The notes under the pieces are model-generated. The model was not told where the DNA came from, did no database searches, and worked only from the letters and a program-made list of their open reading frames with translations. A stretch of DNA of 64,000 nucleotides, taken from Nostoc sp. MG11. Lineage in GTDB: Bacteria; Cyanobacteriota; Cyanobacteriia; Cyanobacteriales; Nostocaceae. The DNA lies in contig NZ_JACXXN010000001.1 in assembly GCF_014904695.1 (NCBI RefSeq), positions 124,001-188,000 on the forward strand, written 5' to 3'. This document shows positions 51,901 through 60,509 of the stretch, in pieces. The position numbers were made by a program, and so were the translations under genes. Every line of letters begins with the position of its first letter. The stretch's first letter is position 1.

Positions 51901-53661
51901 TTAACGCCATCTCAAAAGACGCAACCCAGGCACAATTAAGTAGTAACTTACCCCCAACCAGAAACTCAAGAAGACACCTACAAAACCAAAAAACGCTAAA
52001 GGTAGCCATAACTCCGACCAACCAGGCTGACTTGAAAAATGCCAGATAGGCGGTGTCAACCTTAAAAGAATTGAAATTGCAAAGGCGATCGCAGTACCAA
52101 AGGAAGCAACCACAGCATAAACTATATGATGGCTGCGAAGACCTAGACTCAAAGTCAGTAGGCAAACTGCCACTAGAATAAATGCCACCAAGCCCTCGCC
52201 GCTATCTTTTGGCGTGATTAATTGCAAAACCAACCACCCAAAGCCATAGCTAATCATAGCCATCAGCGACGCCACCAAGAATCGCCGCCGTTGGCCAAAA
52301 CACCCCGACAGCGTTAGTCCCCAAGCCGTTCCCACACCCGCCGCGACGAAAACCAGAATATCAGCCCCAAAGTCAGGTTGAATATTGGGAACTAATTGAT
52401 TTAGCTGATAAACCATAAATTCCACAACACGATTGCCCAAATTTGTCCGATACGCCAAAATAAAACCAGCGATCGCACCTACACAAGCGCCAATACAAGT
52501 CAGGATCATCGCCCAAATTGTTGCTAGACAAGCTTGTAAAACTTTAAAAATTGTCTTCACTGTGAAACGAGCAGTTTTACCGACAGTTCGATTAAAGTCG
52601 GCAAAAGCTTGCTCAACAGCTTGTATTAGCAGTGCAAATTTTTGGGATGCTTGCGTTGAGGTTTGTTTAACAGTGTCTCGTAGTTGGGAAAATAACCCTT
52701 GCTGTGGTGATACTTTAGAAATTTTCGCTAAACGTTTTTGAATAATAGCTGCATTTGCTGGACGCGATCGCACATCATCTCGTACCATCTCATCTAACAA
52801 ATCTGCTAGTTGCGGTTTGACATTCACTCCAACACGCCAGCGCAACTCTCCAGTTTGCGGATCTTCCAACTGCGGCGGATATTTGCCCGTTAGTAATTCA
52901 ATCATCGTTCGACCGAGGGCATAAAAATCAGCACTTGGCCCGACATTTCCCCCAGTCATTTGTTCCGGTGGACTGTAGCCAGAAGAAAATAACCGGGTGG
53001 AACTAGACTCTCGACGCAGCATTGCTGTGCTAAATTGTTTTGCGCCGCCAAAATCAATTAGCACTAAGCGATCATCGCCACCCGTTCTTGGAACTAGGGG
53101 TACATTTGGCGAAGTAGTACCCAGCATCAAATTAGAAGGTTTAATGTCGCGGTGAATAATCTGGCGTTTGTGCAATACCTGTAAAATCTTCACTGCCTGG
53201 GTAAACCAGCTCAATACCAAATCTTCAGGACACCCTTGAGGATAACTTTTTAATATATCCTCTAAAGTTTGCCCATTGATTTTTTCCATTACCAAACAAG
53301 CTAGTCGGCGCTGTTTGGGACTGAATAAATTTATTTGAAAATACCCATCAGCATCAACTTGAGGGACACCAGGATGCTGCAAACTACTTAAAACCGCAGC
53401 TTCTTGGGTAAACAATTCCTGTGCTTTGAGTGAATCTTCCACCAGCACTTTCAGCACTTTCTCTGTTTGAGTTTTTTCATCCCAAACCGTGTAAATTTGA
53501 GCAAATCCTCCTGAACCTAAAGGCTGAAATGGGATATAGCGGTCTAACAGCTGTAGCGGTGCGCCACAGCTATTACAAAATTTGTTTCCCCAAGGCTGAG
53601 GATAAGGACGTTGACAGTCAGGATTTATGCAGTGAACCGCACTCTGAGTGATGTGGGACAC
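51901..53661 (-). CDS. serine/threonine protein kinase with N-terminal zinc ribbon and membrane C-terminus
   Basis: A 586-residue Hanks-type kinase. An N-terminal zinc ribbon is CINPDCQRPYPQ...CNSCGAPL (residues 11-37). The kinase domain spans about 40-310: glycine loop LGSGGFAQIYTV, Lys in KVLKVL, catalytic loop IIHRDIKPSNLM, DFG in VLIDFGGAKQF and the APE equivalent SPPEQMTGG. After a linker, about six hydrophobic segments form a membrane domain. This type is known from cyanobacteria; substrates are unknown. GTG start. Confidence 0.9.
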   Translation of the reverse strand: MSHITQSAVHCINPDCQRPYPQPWGNKFCNSCGAPLQLLDRYIPFQPLGSGGFAQIYTVWDEKTQTEKVLKVLVEDSLKAQELFTQEAAVLSSLQHPGVPQVDADGYFQINLFSPKQRRLACLVMEKINGQTLEDILKSYPQGCPEDLVLSWFTQAVKILQVLHKRQIIHRDIKPSNLMLGTTSPNVPLVPRTGGDDRLVLIDFGGAKQFSTAMLRRESSSTRLFSSGYSPPEQMTGGNVGPSADFYALGRTMIELLTGKYPPQLEDPQTGELRWRVGVNVKPQLADLLDEMVRDDVRSRPANAAIIQKRLAKISKVSPQQGLFSQLRDTVKQTSTQASQKFALLIQAVEQAFADFNRTVGKTARFTVKTIFKVLQACLATIWAMILTCIGACVGAIAGFILAYRTNLGNRVVEFMVYQLNQLVPNIQPDFGADILVFVAAGVGTAWGLTLSGCFGQRRRFLVASLMAMISYGFGWLVLQLITPKDSGEGLVAFILVAVCLLTLSLGLRSHHIVYAVVASFGTAIAFAISILLRLTPPIWHFSSQPGWSELWLPLAFFGFVGVFLSFWLGVSYYLIVPGLRLLRWR

Positions 53662-53867
53662 AACCGCTACAATACAAAGGCTGACTTGATTTTAGCGTTT
53701 CTCTGCTTTTAAATATTTTTTGTTGAGCGTCAAATTATTTGACGCTCAACAATTACGACAATTCGGTATATTTAATACTGAGTTTTTAAGCTGATGCTCA
53801 AATTTCCTTGGATGTCATACGAGCGTTAGCGATCGCAGCCTCATCAGAAGATAATTTTTCATTGCAA

Positions 53868-54642
53868 CTAGACTAATTCCTTGAGTTGCTGCGGTTCTTC
53901 CACTGTCGATTCACTAAATACAGCCAAGTAGAACCATCCTGCTAAAATGGCTCCAAAGAATAGGAGCTACCCAGAACAGCCATACTTGGGAAAAAAGTTC
54001 TACGCCTGCAAATAGAGCAACTCCAGTACTGCGGGCAGGATTTACAGAGGTATTAGTTACAGGAATACTAATTAGGTGAATCAAGGTTAGTCTAAAACCA
54101 ATTGCAAGTGGTGCAAGTCCCTGGGGAGCACGGCGATCAGTCACACCTAAAATAATTAGCAGAAACATAAAAGTCATCACAATTTCAATGATCAGGCAAG
54201 CAAACAGCGTATAACCACCTGGAGAATGAGCACCATAGCCATTAGTAGCAAGTGGATTAGAGCCACTAAGGACAAATCCAGTTTTACCGCTAGCAATTAG
54301 ATAAATAACACCTGCACCAACAAATGCACCAAGCACTTGAGAGATAATATAAGGTAGTAGATCTGAACCCGGAAAGCGCTTTCCTGCCCACAGTCCAAAA
54401 GAAACAGCTGGGTTAAAATGACCACCAGAAATATGACCAAGTGCATAAGCCCCTGTAAGGACAGTAAGTCCAAATGCTAGGGATACGCCCACTAATCCAA
54501 TACCCAATGGAAAAGAAGTACTCTCGCTGATTTTTGCGGCATCTGCCGTGTATGCGGCAGCTAAAACAGCACTACCACAGCCACCCAAAACAAGCCAAAA
54601 AGTGCCGATAAATTCGGCTAAACAAGGTTTTGCAAGAGGCAT
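53868..54642 (-). pseudogene. aqpZ: aquaporin Z-like MIP channel with frameshifted C-terminus
   Basis: Six membrane segments and both NPA boxes are present ([11 protein letters not shown] and [12 protein letters not shown]). The frame then breaks in WVAPIL at about 53955: as read it ends [13 protein letters not shown] at 53914. Removing one T gives [19 protein letters not shown] and a stop at 53868, the expected end of the last helix plus a tail. The channel core is intact, so a shortened protein could still form. ATG at 54642 follows AAGGAG; an in-frame TTG at 54666 is less likely. Water or small-solute permeation is the family role. Confidence 0.8.
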
Positions 54643-54700
54643 ATTTAGAACACTCCTTAGATTCAATTACAGATGAGAAACTAAATACCTTAAACTTGTA

Positions 54701-54827
54701 AGTAGAAGGGCTTAATTAAAGCAAAGCTTGTAGTAAGCGGCTCTAGCCCTTAAGAACCTTGTATAGAGCGATAAATCGCTCACTACTAACAAAAGTTTTA
54801 TCTTACATTTAATTACGTCTACCTACT
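54701..54827 (-). mobile_element. MITE-like element, copy 2
   Basis: A 127-bp element, inverted relative to the copy at 27866-27991 and roughly 80% alike by eye. TA flanks both ends (54699-54700, 54828-54829). The ends are imperfect inverted repeats starting AGTAGAAGGGC on one side. It lies just upstream of the aquaporin gene. Confidence 0.75.
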
Positions 54828-55179
54828 TAGCTATGCTGAACAGTCCTTGAGTTATTCCGATTTTTAGCAAGCTATCAAAGTAGTTTAGTTATGAAACTAA
54901 ATCCACAAAATAGGAAATTTAGACTAATTTCGCACAAAAATTTCACTAAGCAATATAAACTTCAAGTCATCCCATACAAAGGTTGACCTAGGAAGTTTTG
55001 ATTACTTTTTGCTATGTCTCGATACTTTCAGAAGTACTTTGAATATCGTAGTGATAAAGTAAAATATCCAAAAAAACTAAAATAATCAGAAAACACACAA
55101 ATGTTTTAAGGATTTTGATATCTTAACTTTTTTGACTTGTTTGTTAAAAAATATAAAGTAAATAAATTCATTAATGCTC

Positions 55180-55318
55180 AAATTGTCATGTTGAGCGGAG
55201 CGAAACATAGGAGTGAGATTCCTTCCTGCGGAACCAAGGCGTAGCTTGGCTTTTGCGTAGGGATACCCTCCACTACCTTCTGGTCAGAATGACACTAATA
55301 ATTTTCGGATTTTTGCAA
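55180..55318 (-). repeat. dispersed ~140-bp repeat, copy B
   Basis: Inverted copy of the repeat at 16649-16797; shared blocks include GTCATTCTGACCAGAA and AAGCCAAGCTACGCCTTGG. It ends 5 bp before the stop of the ligase gene, so both copies sit against gene 3' ends. Confidence 0.8.
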
Positions 55319-55323
55319 GAGGT

Positions 55324-56925
55324 CTATTCATATCCATCCCAAGTAACGGGAAAGGCGTAATCGGAGAACAAGGGTAAATCCTTATTGTTGCTGCGAGTTT
55401 CTTCATCCAAAACTTTGACGACTTTGTTATAAATTTCTTCTGCTTGTTGTGGGGAATCACCGATACTAGTTAATCCCAATTTGCCAAACTGGGAAAGACA
55501 ACCCATGAGATGAAACACTGTTCCTGTCTCAGTCCCACTATCAAAATGCAGTCTGTGGTGAGCGATGATATCCATCAAATCATTAGGTAATAATCCGCGA
55601 TAGCGGTCTTTTTGTAGATTGTCGGTGGCAATGTAGTATTTGGGACGACCTTGCTGACTGTAAAATAAACCTGTGGACAGGTCATAGCGACCGTTAGTTA
55701 ATAATTTCAGGGTCATGAAAGGATGAGTAGTACCGCCTTTACGCAGATTAATTTCGATCGCCTGAATATCCCACTCTCGATTACCCTGATCAACAGTAAT
55801 AAAATCTACTCCAAATCGCTCTAAAGCGCCTTTCTCTGCAAGCTTTCTGCCAACTTTTAACCCCAATTGCTGTAATTGCAACCGATAGCTTTCATCAGCA
55901 GGGAATCGACAACCAAGATAAATTTGACCGTCTGGGCCTCCGAGAATTTGGTCGTGGGTTGAAAGGATTTCCACTTCGCCAGTGGGTGTGATTCGTCCTT
56001 GGACGCTGGGCGATCGCTTGATTTCCCCTTCTACAAATGCTTCAGCAATTGCGCCTAATTCCGAGATTCGCCCCGAAAAATTCTCCCAAGTCTCTTGTTT
56101 GGCTTGAAAGCGCAGAGTTGAGAAGCGATCGCTAATTGTTGCTACCCTTTGAGCATGATCACATTGCTCTGGTGCTACACTTGCAATTGGTCTCAGGTCT
56201 AGCAGCGCATTTCCTTCTCCAGAAATGCCTTCGTTGAGCTTTACTACTATTCGTTGTAATGTCGGTTGGCGTTCCCATAAATCAGCTGTAACTTCTGCTA
56301 AATCTGCGGAATTCCAAACCTTTTTACTGCCATCTGGATGTGGTACTCCGCTTTCAGCAAAAATCTGCCGACTTCCACTTTTACTACCCCAAATCTGCAA
56401 ATCTGGTGCAGCTGCGTAAAGTGGTACACTCAATTTTACAGATAATTCACCTTCCCATGACGCTGAATTGTAGCAGATCATAAATGATTTTTCCAGCCTC
56501 AAAGCTTGACGAATTCGCTCTAGTAAACGCGGACGTTCTAAAATCTTTTGACTTAGGGGTTTAAGAGAGGAATCATAAGTAGAAAGTAACAGCAAGCGAT
56601 TGCGAGCATGAGAAAAGGGAATTCCAGGTAAAAGTTGTAAATAGTATTCAATAATACTGGGATGCAGTGGTACTGATGTCACATAAATTAGCCTAGTTCG
56701 GGGATTCCGTAAGCGCATTAAGGAAAATAGTAATCGTTCTTCATAATGTTCACAACCTGCGATTTTTTGGAGTTCGCGCTGGTCGATACTTAAGGAGGGA
56801 ACAACTAAAATATCTGCCTCGCTATTGTCAAATAACTCGATAGTTTTCCAGCGTTCGCGCAAAGTTAATTGCAAATGGCGAAACTGATCACACTGCTCTA
56901 ATTCTGAAAGATTAATTGTTGTCAT
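55324..56925 (-). CDS. PGM1-related peptide ligase (ATP-grasp)
   Basis: A 533-residue protein resembling PGM1, the ATP-grasp enzyme that joins amino acids to a peptide in pheganomycin synthesis. Visible are VVKLNEGISGEGNALLDLR near residues 226-244, the lid-like loop, then EAFVEGEIKRSPSVQGRI, LGCRFPADESYR, and WDIQAIEINLRKGGTTHPF near 380-398, which carries the Glu and Asn metal ligands. ATP-dependent amide-bond formation is likely; substrates are unknown. No other biosynthetic genes adjoin. ATG start. Confidence 0.85.
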   Translation of the reverse strand: MTTINLSELEQCDQFRHLQLTLRERWKTIELFDNSEADILVVPSLSIDQRELQKIAGCEHYEERLLFSLMRLRNPRTRLIYVTSVPLHPSIIEYYLQLLPGIPFSHARNRLLLLSTYDSSLKPLSQKILERPRLLERIRQALRLEKSFMICYNSASWEGELSVKLSVPLYAAAPDLQIWGSKSGSRQIFAESGVPHPDGSKKVWNSADLAEVTADLWERQPTLQRIVVKLNEGISGEGNALLDLRPIASVAPEQCDHAQRVATISDRFSTLRFQAKQETWENFSGRISELGAIAEAFVEGEIKRSPSVQGRITPTGEVEILSTHDQILGGPDGQIYLGCRFPADESYRLQLQQLGLKVGRKLAEKGALERFGVDFITVDQGNREWDIQAIEINLRKGGTTHPFMTLKLLTNGRYDLSTGLFYSQQGRPKYYIATDNLQKDRYRGLLPNDLMDIIAHHRLHFDSGTETGTVFHLMGCLSQFGKLGLTSIGDSPQQAEEIYNKVVKVLDEETRSNNKDLPLFSDYAFPVTWDGYE

Positions 56926-57771
56926 AGCCTTTTCCCATCCTAATTACAACACTGCTTTACTACTCTGTTATGTCCCAAACCCCAATTTAGAAGTGTTAAT
57001 ATTCAACCTTGAGAGTGTATCTTTTTGTAAAATTTGTCTCCGCTTCTAAGCAAAAGACAAAACTATAGATTTAGCGATCGCTTAAACAGTCCCAAACGTT
57101 GAATATCAAATAATGGAAACCCCCTTAAGTCCAGAATACTAGTATGCGAATTTACCAATTAAATACACTTATGCCTAACACTAAATTCGTTGATGTAGGT
57201 ATTCCAGAGAATCTTGGCGGCAACGTGCTGTAAGGTTCTCAGAATATATACACCTGAATTAATCTTAACGGAAATAGCATAATTAAGCTATTTTTGAACC
57301 TATAACTGGGAAGGTTAAAGTTTATATTGCTTATCACCTAAAAACAGGCTTACATAAAAGATAAAAAACATACTTTATATTTCAAATGACATAATTTTTC
57401 TTAACTTATTTTACATCTTAAGGTTGAGCAAATTTGAGCTTGAGTTCCATCTAGAGAGCGATAAACTTCAGCAGTATTTATAGCTAACTTAAAAACAGAT
57501 GAAAAGGAGAAATCCTTCATCGTTCAGAAAGTTGTGTACTTGTTTTCGTGGTCAGAGTAAAAATGGGTGTCTGGAGTGAGGATAAATAACCAAATTCACG
57601 TACAGTTTGCAGTAATTAGTACGTTTAGTAGGTATCTAGGGTGGAAACACCCAAAGTTGCAAATGGCAAGTGGGAGCCAAAGCAAAAAGTAAACCTTGGG
57701 TTGAATTGATCCAAGGTTTACTTTTGGGCATTTGTCAATTATCGGTTCTTTTTTACTATTGGAATAGTCTT
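56926..57771. other. long intergenic region before the SDR gene
   Basis: About 850 bp, AT-rich, with divergent promoters presumed. A 29-codon frame lies at 57144-57233 (MRIYQLNTLMPNTKFVDVGI at its start) and is not recognised. A 14-bp perfect hairpin is at 57686-57724. A GTG at 57670 would extend the SDR frame but crosses that hairpin. Confidence 0.5.
57686..57724 (+). other. 14-bp perfect hairpin in the SDR leader
   Basis: AAAGTAAACCTTGG at 57686-57699 pairs fully with CCAAGGTTTACTTT at 57711-57724 over an 11-base loop, 47 bp before the start codon. TTTT ends the stem, so it may act as a leader terminator or translational control element. Confidence 0.7.
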
Positions 57772-58626
57772 ATGGCAGAACAAACATTACAACCACCACA
57801 AAGTCAAGAATTACCAGGCGTTGAATCAGAAATGACGCCAAAACCTAAAGCCGACGATTCTCAGTACCGGGGAAGTGACAAATTAAAAGGCAAAGTAGCA
57901 TTGATTACGGGTGGAGATAGTGGTATTGGTCGTGCCGTGGCGATCGCATTTGCCAAAGAAGGTGCAGATCTGGGGATTCTTTATCTTAACGAACATGATG
58001 ACGCTAAAGAAACAAAAGATTTGGTAGAAAAACAAGGGCGTCGTGCAATACTCATAGCAGGTGACATTGGCGATGAAAGCTTTTGTCAGCAAGCTGTACA
58101 ACAAACAGTGAATGAGTTTGGCAAACTCGATATTCTGATCAACAATGCTGCCGAACAGCATCCGCAAGAAAGTATTGAAGATATCAGCGAAAAGCAGTTA
58201 GAGCGAACTTTCCGCACTAATATTTTCTCTATGTTTTTCTTAACCAAAGCTGCACTCAAGCACATGCAAGAAGGCAGTTCTATCATCAATACAACATCGG
58301 TAACAGCTTATAAAGGCAGTCCGCAACTACTTGATTATTCTTCCACAAAAGGTGCGATCATTGCTTTTACTCGTTCCCTATCTCAGAATTTAATTGAAAA
58401 GGGTATTCGTGTCAATGCTGTGGCTCCGGGGCCGATTTGGACACCTTTAATTCCTGCAACTTTTCCCGAAGAGAAAGTTGAAAATTTCGGCAAACAAGTA
58501 CCAATGCAAAGAGCCGGACAACCTGAAGAAGTAGCACCCAGCTATGTATTTTTAGCTTCTGATGACGCTTCTTATATGTCTGGTCAGGTCTTACATCCTA
58601 ATGGTGGAGAAGTAGTTAACGGTTAA
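57772..58626 (+). CDS. SDR family oxidoreductase (YghA/glucose-dehydrogenase-like group)
   Basis: A 284-residue short-chain dehydrogenase. A ~40-residue N-terminal extension with PGVESEMTPKPKAD is typical of this stress-associated group. Then come ALITGGDSGIGRAVAIAFA (TGxxxGIG), INNAAEQHPQ (NNAA), active-site Ser in TTSVTAYKG and YSSTKGAIIAFT (YxxxK). All catalytic residues are present. The ATG at 57772 gives the family N-terminus. Substrate unknown; NADP or NAD use cannot be decided. Confidence 0.9.
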   Translation: MAEQTLQPPQSQELPGVESEMTPKPKADDSQYRGSDKLKGKVALITGGDSGIGRAVAIAFAKEGADLGILYLNEHDDAKETKDLVEKQGRRAILIAGDIGDESFCQQAVQQTVNEFGKLDILINNAAEQHPQESIEDISEKQLERTFRTNIFSMFFLTKAALKHMQEGSSIINTTSVTAYKGSPQLLDYSSTKGAIIAFTRSLSQNLIEKGIRVNAVAPGPIWTPLIPATFPEEKVENFGKQVPMQRAGQPEEVAPSYVFLASDDASYMSGQVLHPNGGEVVNG

Positions 58627-58791
58627 GCAAAATAAATAATAATTATGAGTGAGGAACTACAAAATTTGCATTTTGAATTCCTCACTTTTACTCTTAATTA
58701 TATCTCCATTGTCATCCATTGGAGAGATGAATTAATGCTGAAAGACTGGTAAGCTGGCTAACAGCAAACACAAGAAATAACAACTAAGTCT

Positions 58792-59049
58792 ATGGCATCT
58801 CCTACACCATTGCATGGCACAGAATTAGTGGATTGTGCTAGAGCAAATGCTAAGCAGGGAATTGAAACAGCTGCCTATCAATGTGGCTATGGTGATGATC
58901 TCAACAAATTTGCAAGAGAACTCAGGCAAGCTTGTGAAGAAATGAATTTGCAAGTGAAAGAACTCAGCGAACTGATTACCGACCAAGACTTGATACTACA
59001 ATTGGGTACTGGCGAAATCGTTGCTCCAGATACAGAATCAGAATTGTAA
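58792..59049 (+). CDS. small conserved cyanobacterial protein, unknown function
   Basis: An 85-residue soluble acidic protein with CARANAKQGIETAAYQCGYG near residues 15-34 and a helical ELRQACEEMNLQVKELSELI. No membrane segment or known motif. The ATG is preceded by a modest leader. Coding is supported by codon pattern and an uninterrupted frame, not by a recognised family. Confidence 0.65.
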   Translation: MASPTPLHGTELVDCARANAKQGIETAAYQCGYGDDLNKFARELRQACEEMNLQVKELSELITDQDLILQLGTGEIVAPDTESEL

Positions 59050-59108
59050 ACCGCTGCGCGGAGTCCATAGTCAAAAGTTCAGAGTGATTAATTTTAACCC
59101 TTGACTAA

Positions 59109-60509
59109 TCATAATTTCAAAATTACCCGCGCCAAATTGAAGTAAATTAAAACGCCTACTACATCAACAGCCGTAGTAATAAATGGTGCTGACATTAATG
59201 CAGGATCTAGGCGAAGGAAGCGAAATAAAAACGGCAGGGCAGAACCAGAAATAGAAGCTAAAAGAGAAATAGCTACTAAACTGGAGCCAACAGCGATCGC
59301 TACCTCTAACTGTCCTTGTAAAAAGTAAGCCCACACAGTGGCGATCGTACCTAGCATAACTCCCAGCAACGCCCCGGCGATCGCTTCCCGCACAATTACC
59401 TGTAACGCTCCAAGCGATCGGATTTCATCAGTATTCATCCCGCGAATCACTACTGTGGAAGACTGAGCACCCACGTTACCGCCAGTACCAGTCAGCAAAG
59501 GGATGAATGCAGTTAACACTACCACTTTTGTCAAAAGCTCTTCTTGTGACTTAATAATTGTGCCTGTAATCGTATTAGTTATTAATAAAACTAACAACCA
59601 CACAACTCGTTTACGAGCAACTTCCAGTAAATTCATCTGAAAGTAGTTGTCACCGCCCGACTGCACACCTCCACCCAAGGCATAGATATCTTCGGTGGTT
59701 TCTTGTTGCAAAATATCGATGACATCATCCACAGTGACGATACCCACTAGACGATGTTCTCGGTCTACCACAGGCACAGCCAAAAAATCATATCTTTGAA
59801 TTAATCTTGCAACTTCTTCTTGATCTGTATCAGTGTGGATAAACACCACATCACGCGTCATAATTTCGCCGATAGTTTGCTCCGGTTGAGCCGTTACCAA
59901 CTCACGCAGTGATAGAATCCCCGTCAAATGCCTTTCCGCATCAGTAATGTAAAGGTAATAAATCATTTCACTGGCATTAGCTAAGTTGCGAATCCGCTCT
60001 AGTGCTTGAGATGCCGTAAAATTTTCTTTTAATGACATTACCTCTGGCGTCATGATTCGCCCAGCTGTATCAGCTTCATAACCCAATAGCTGGGCCGTAG
60101 CTTGGCGTTCTGCTGGACTCAGTTGTTCTAGCAGGCGATTAACGACTTTTGCCGGTAATTCATCAAATAACCTAGCTCGGTCATCCGGCGACATTTTATC
60201 TACAATGTCACGCACATCCTGACTTCTCAGTTCTTCAATTAGCCGTTCTTGGACGCTGTAATCAAGATGTTCATAAACCTCAATTGCTTCATCCTTAGAA
60301 AGCAAGCGAAAAGCCAAAGCGTGCATTGCTTCTGGTAAACCCTCAATTGCCTCGGCAATGTCCGCAGGTTGGACAGGTACCAGAATCGCTTTTGCTCCCT
60401 GCAAATCCTCCACTTCCAGCAGCATTTGCAGCTGAGTTCGTACTAAATCTCGCAATTCCCTGCGTGAGACATTCTGGAGGGACAAGCTTAAATTGTTTGT
60501 CTCAGTCAA
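59109..60509 (-). CDS. mgtE: magnesium transporter MgtE
   Basis: A 466-residue Mg2+ channel. Domains in order are an N-terminal MgtE_N superhelix (about 35-135), a CBS pair (about 145-265: IMTPEVMSLKENFTASQALE and IMTRDVVFIHTDTDQEEV), the plug helix (FQMNLLEVARKRVVWLL) and five membrane helices with the pore motif TGTGGNVGAQSSTV. Cytosolic Mg2+ closes the pore through the CBS domains. The start appears to be a TTG at 60509. Complete and ordinary. Confidence 0.96.
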   Translation of the reverse strand: MTETNNLSLSLQNVSRRELRDLVRTQLQMLLEVEDLQGAKAILVPVQPADIAEAIEGLPEAMHALAFRLLSKDEAIEVYEHLDYSVQERLIEELRSQDVRDIVDKMSPDDRARLFDELPAKVVNRLLEQLSPAERQATAQLLGYEADTAGRIMTPEVMSLKENFTASQALERIRNLANASEMIYYLYITDAERHLTGILSLRELVTAQPEQTIGEIMTRDVVFIHTDTDQEEVARLIQRYDFLAVPVVDREHRLVGIVTVDDVIDILQQETTEDIYALGGGVQSGGDNYFQMNLLEVARKRVVWLLVLLITNTITGTIIKSQEELLTKVVVLTAFIPLLTGTGGNVGAQSSTVVIRGMNTDEIRSLGALQVIVREAIAGALLGVMLGTIATVWAYFLQGQLEVAIAVGSSLVAISLLASISGSALPFLFRFLRLDPALMSAPFITTAVDVVGVLIYFNLARVILKL

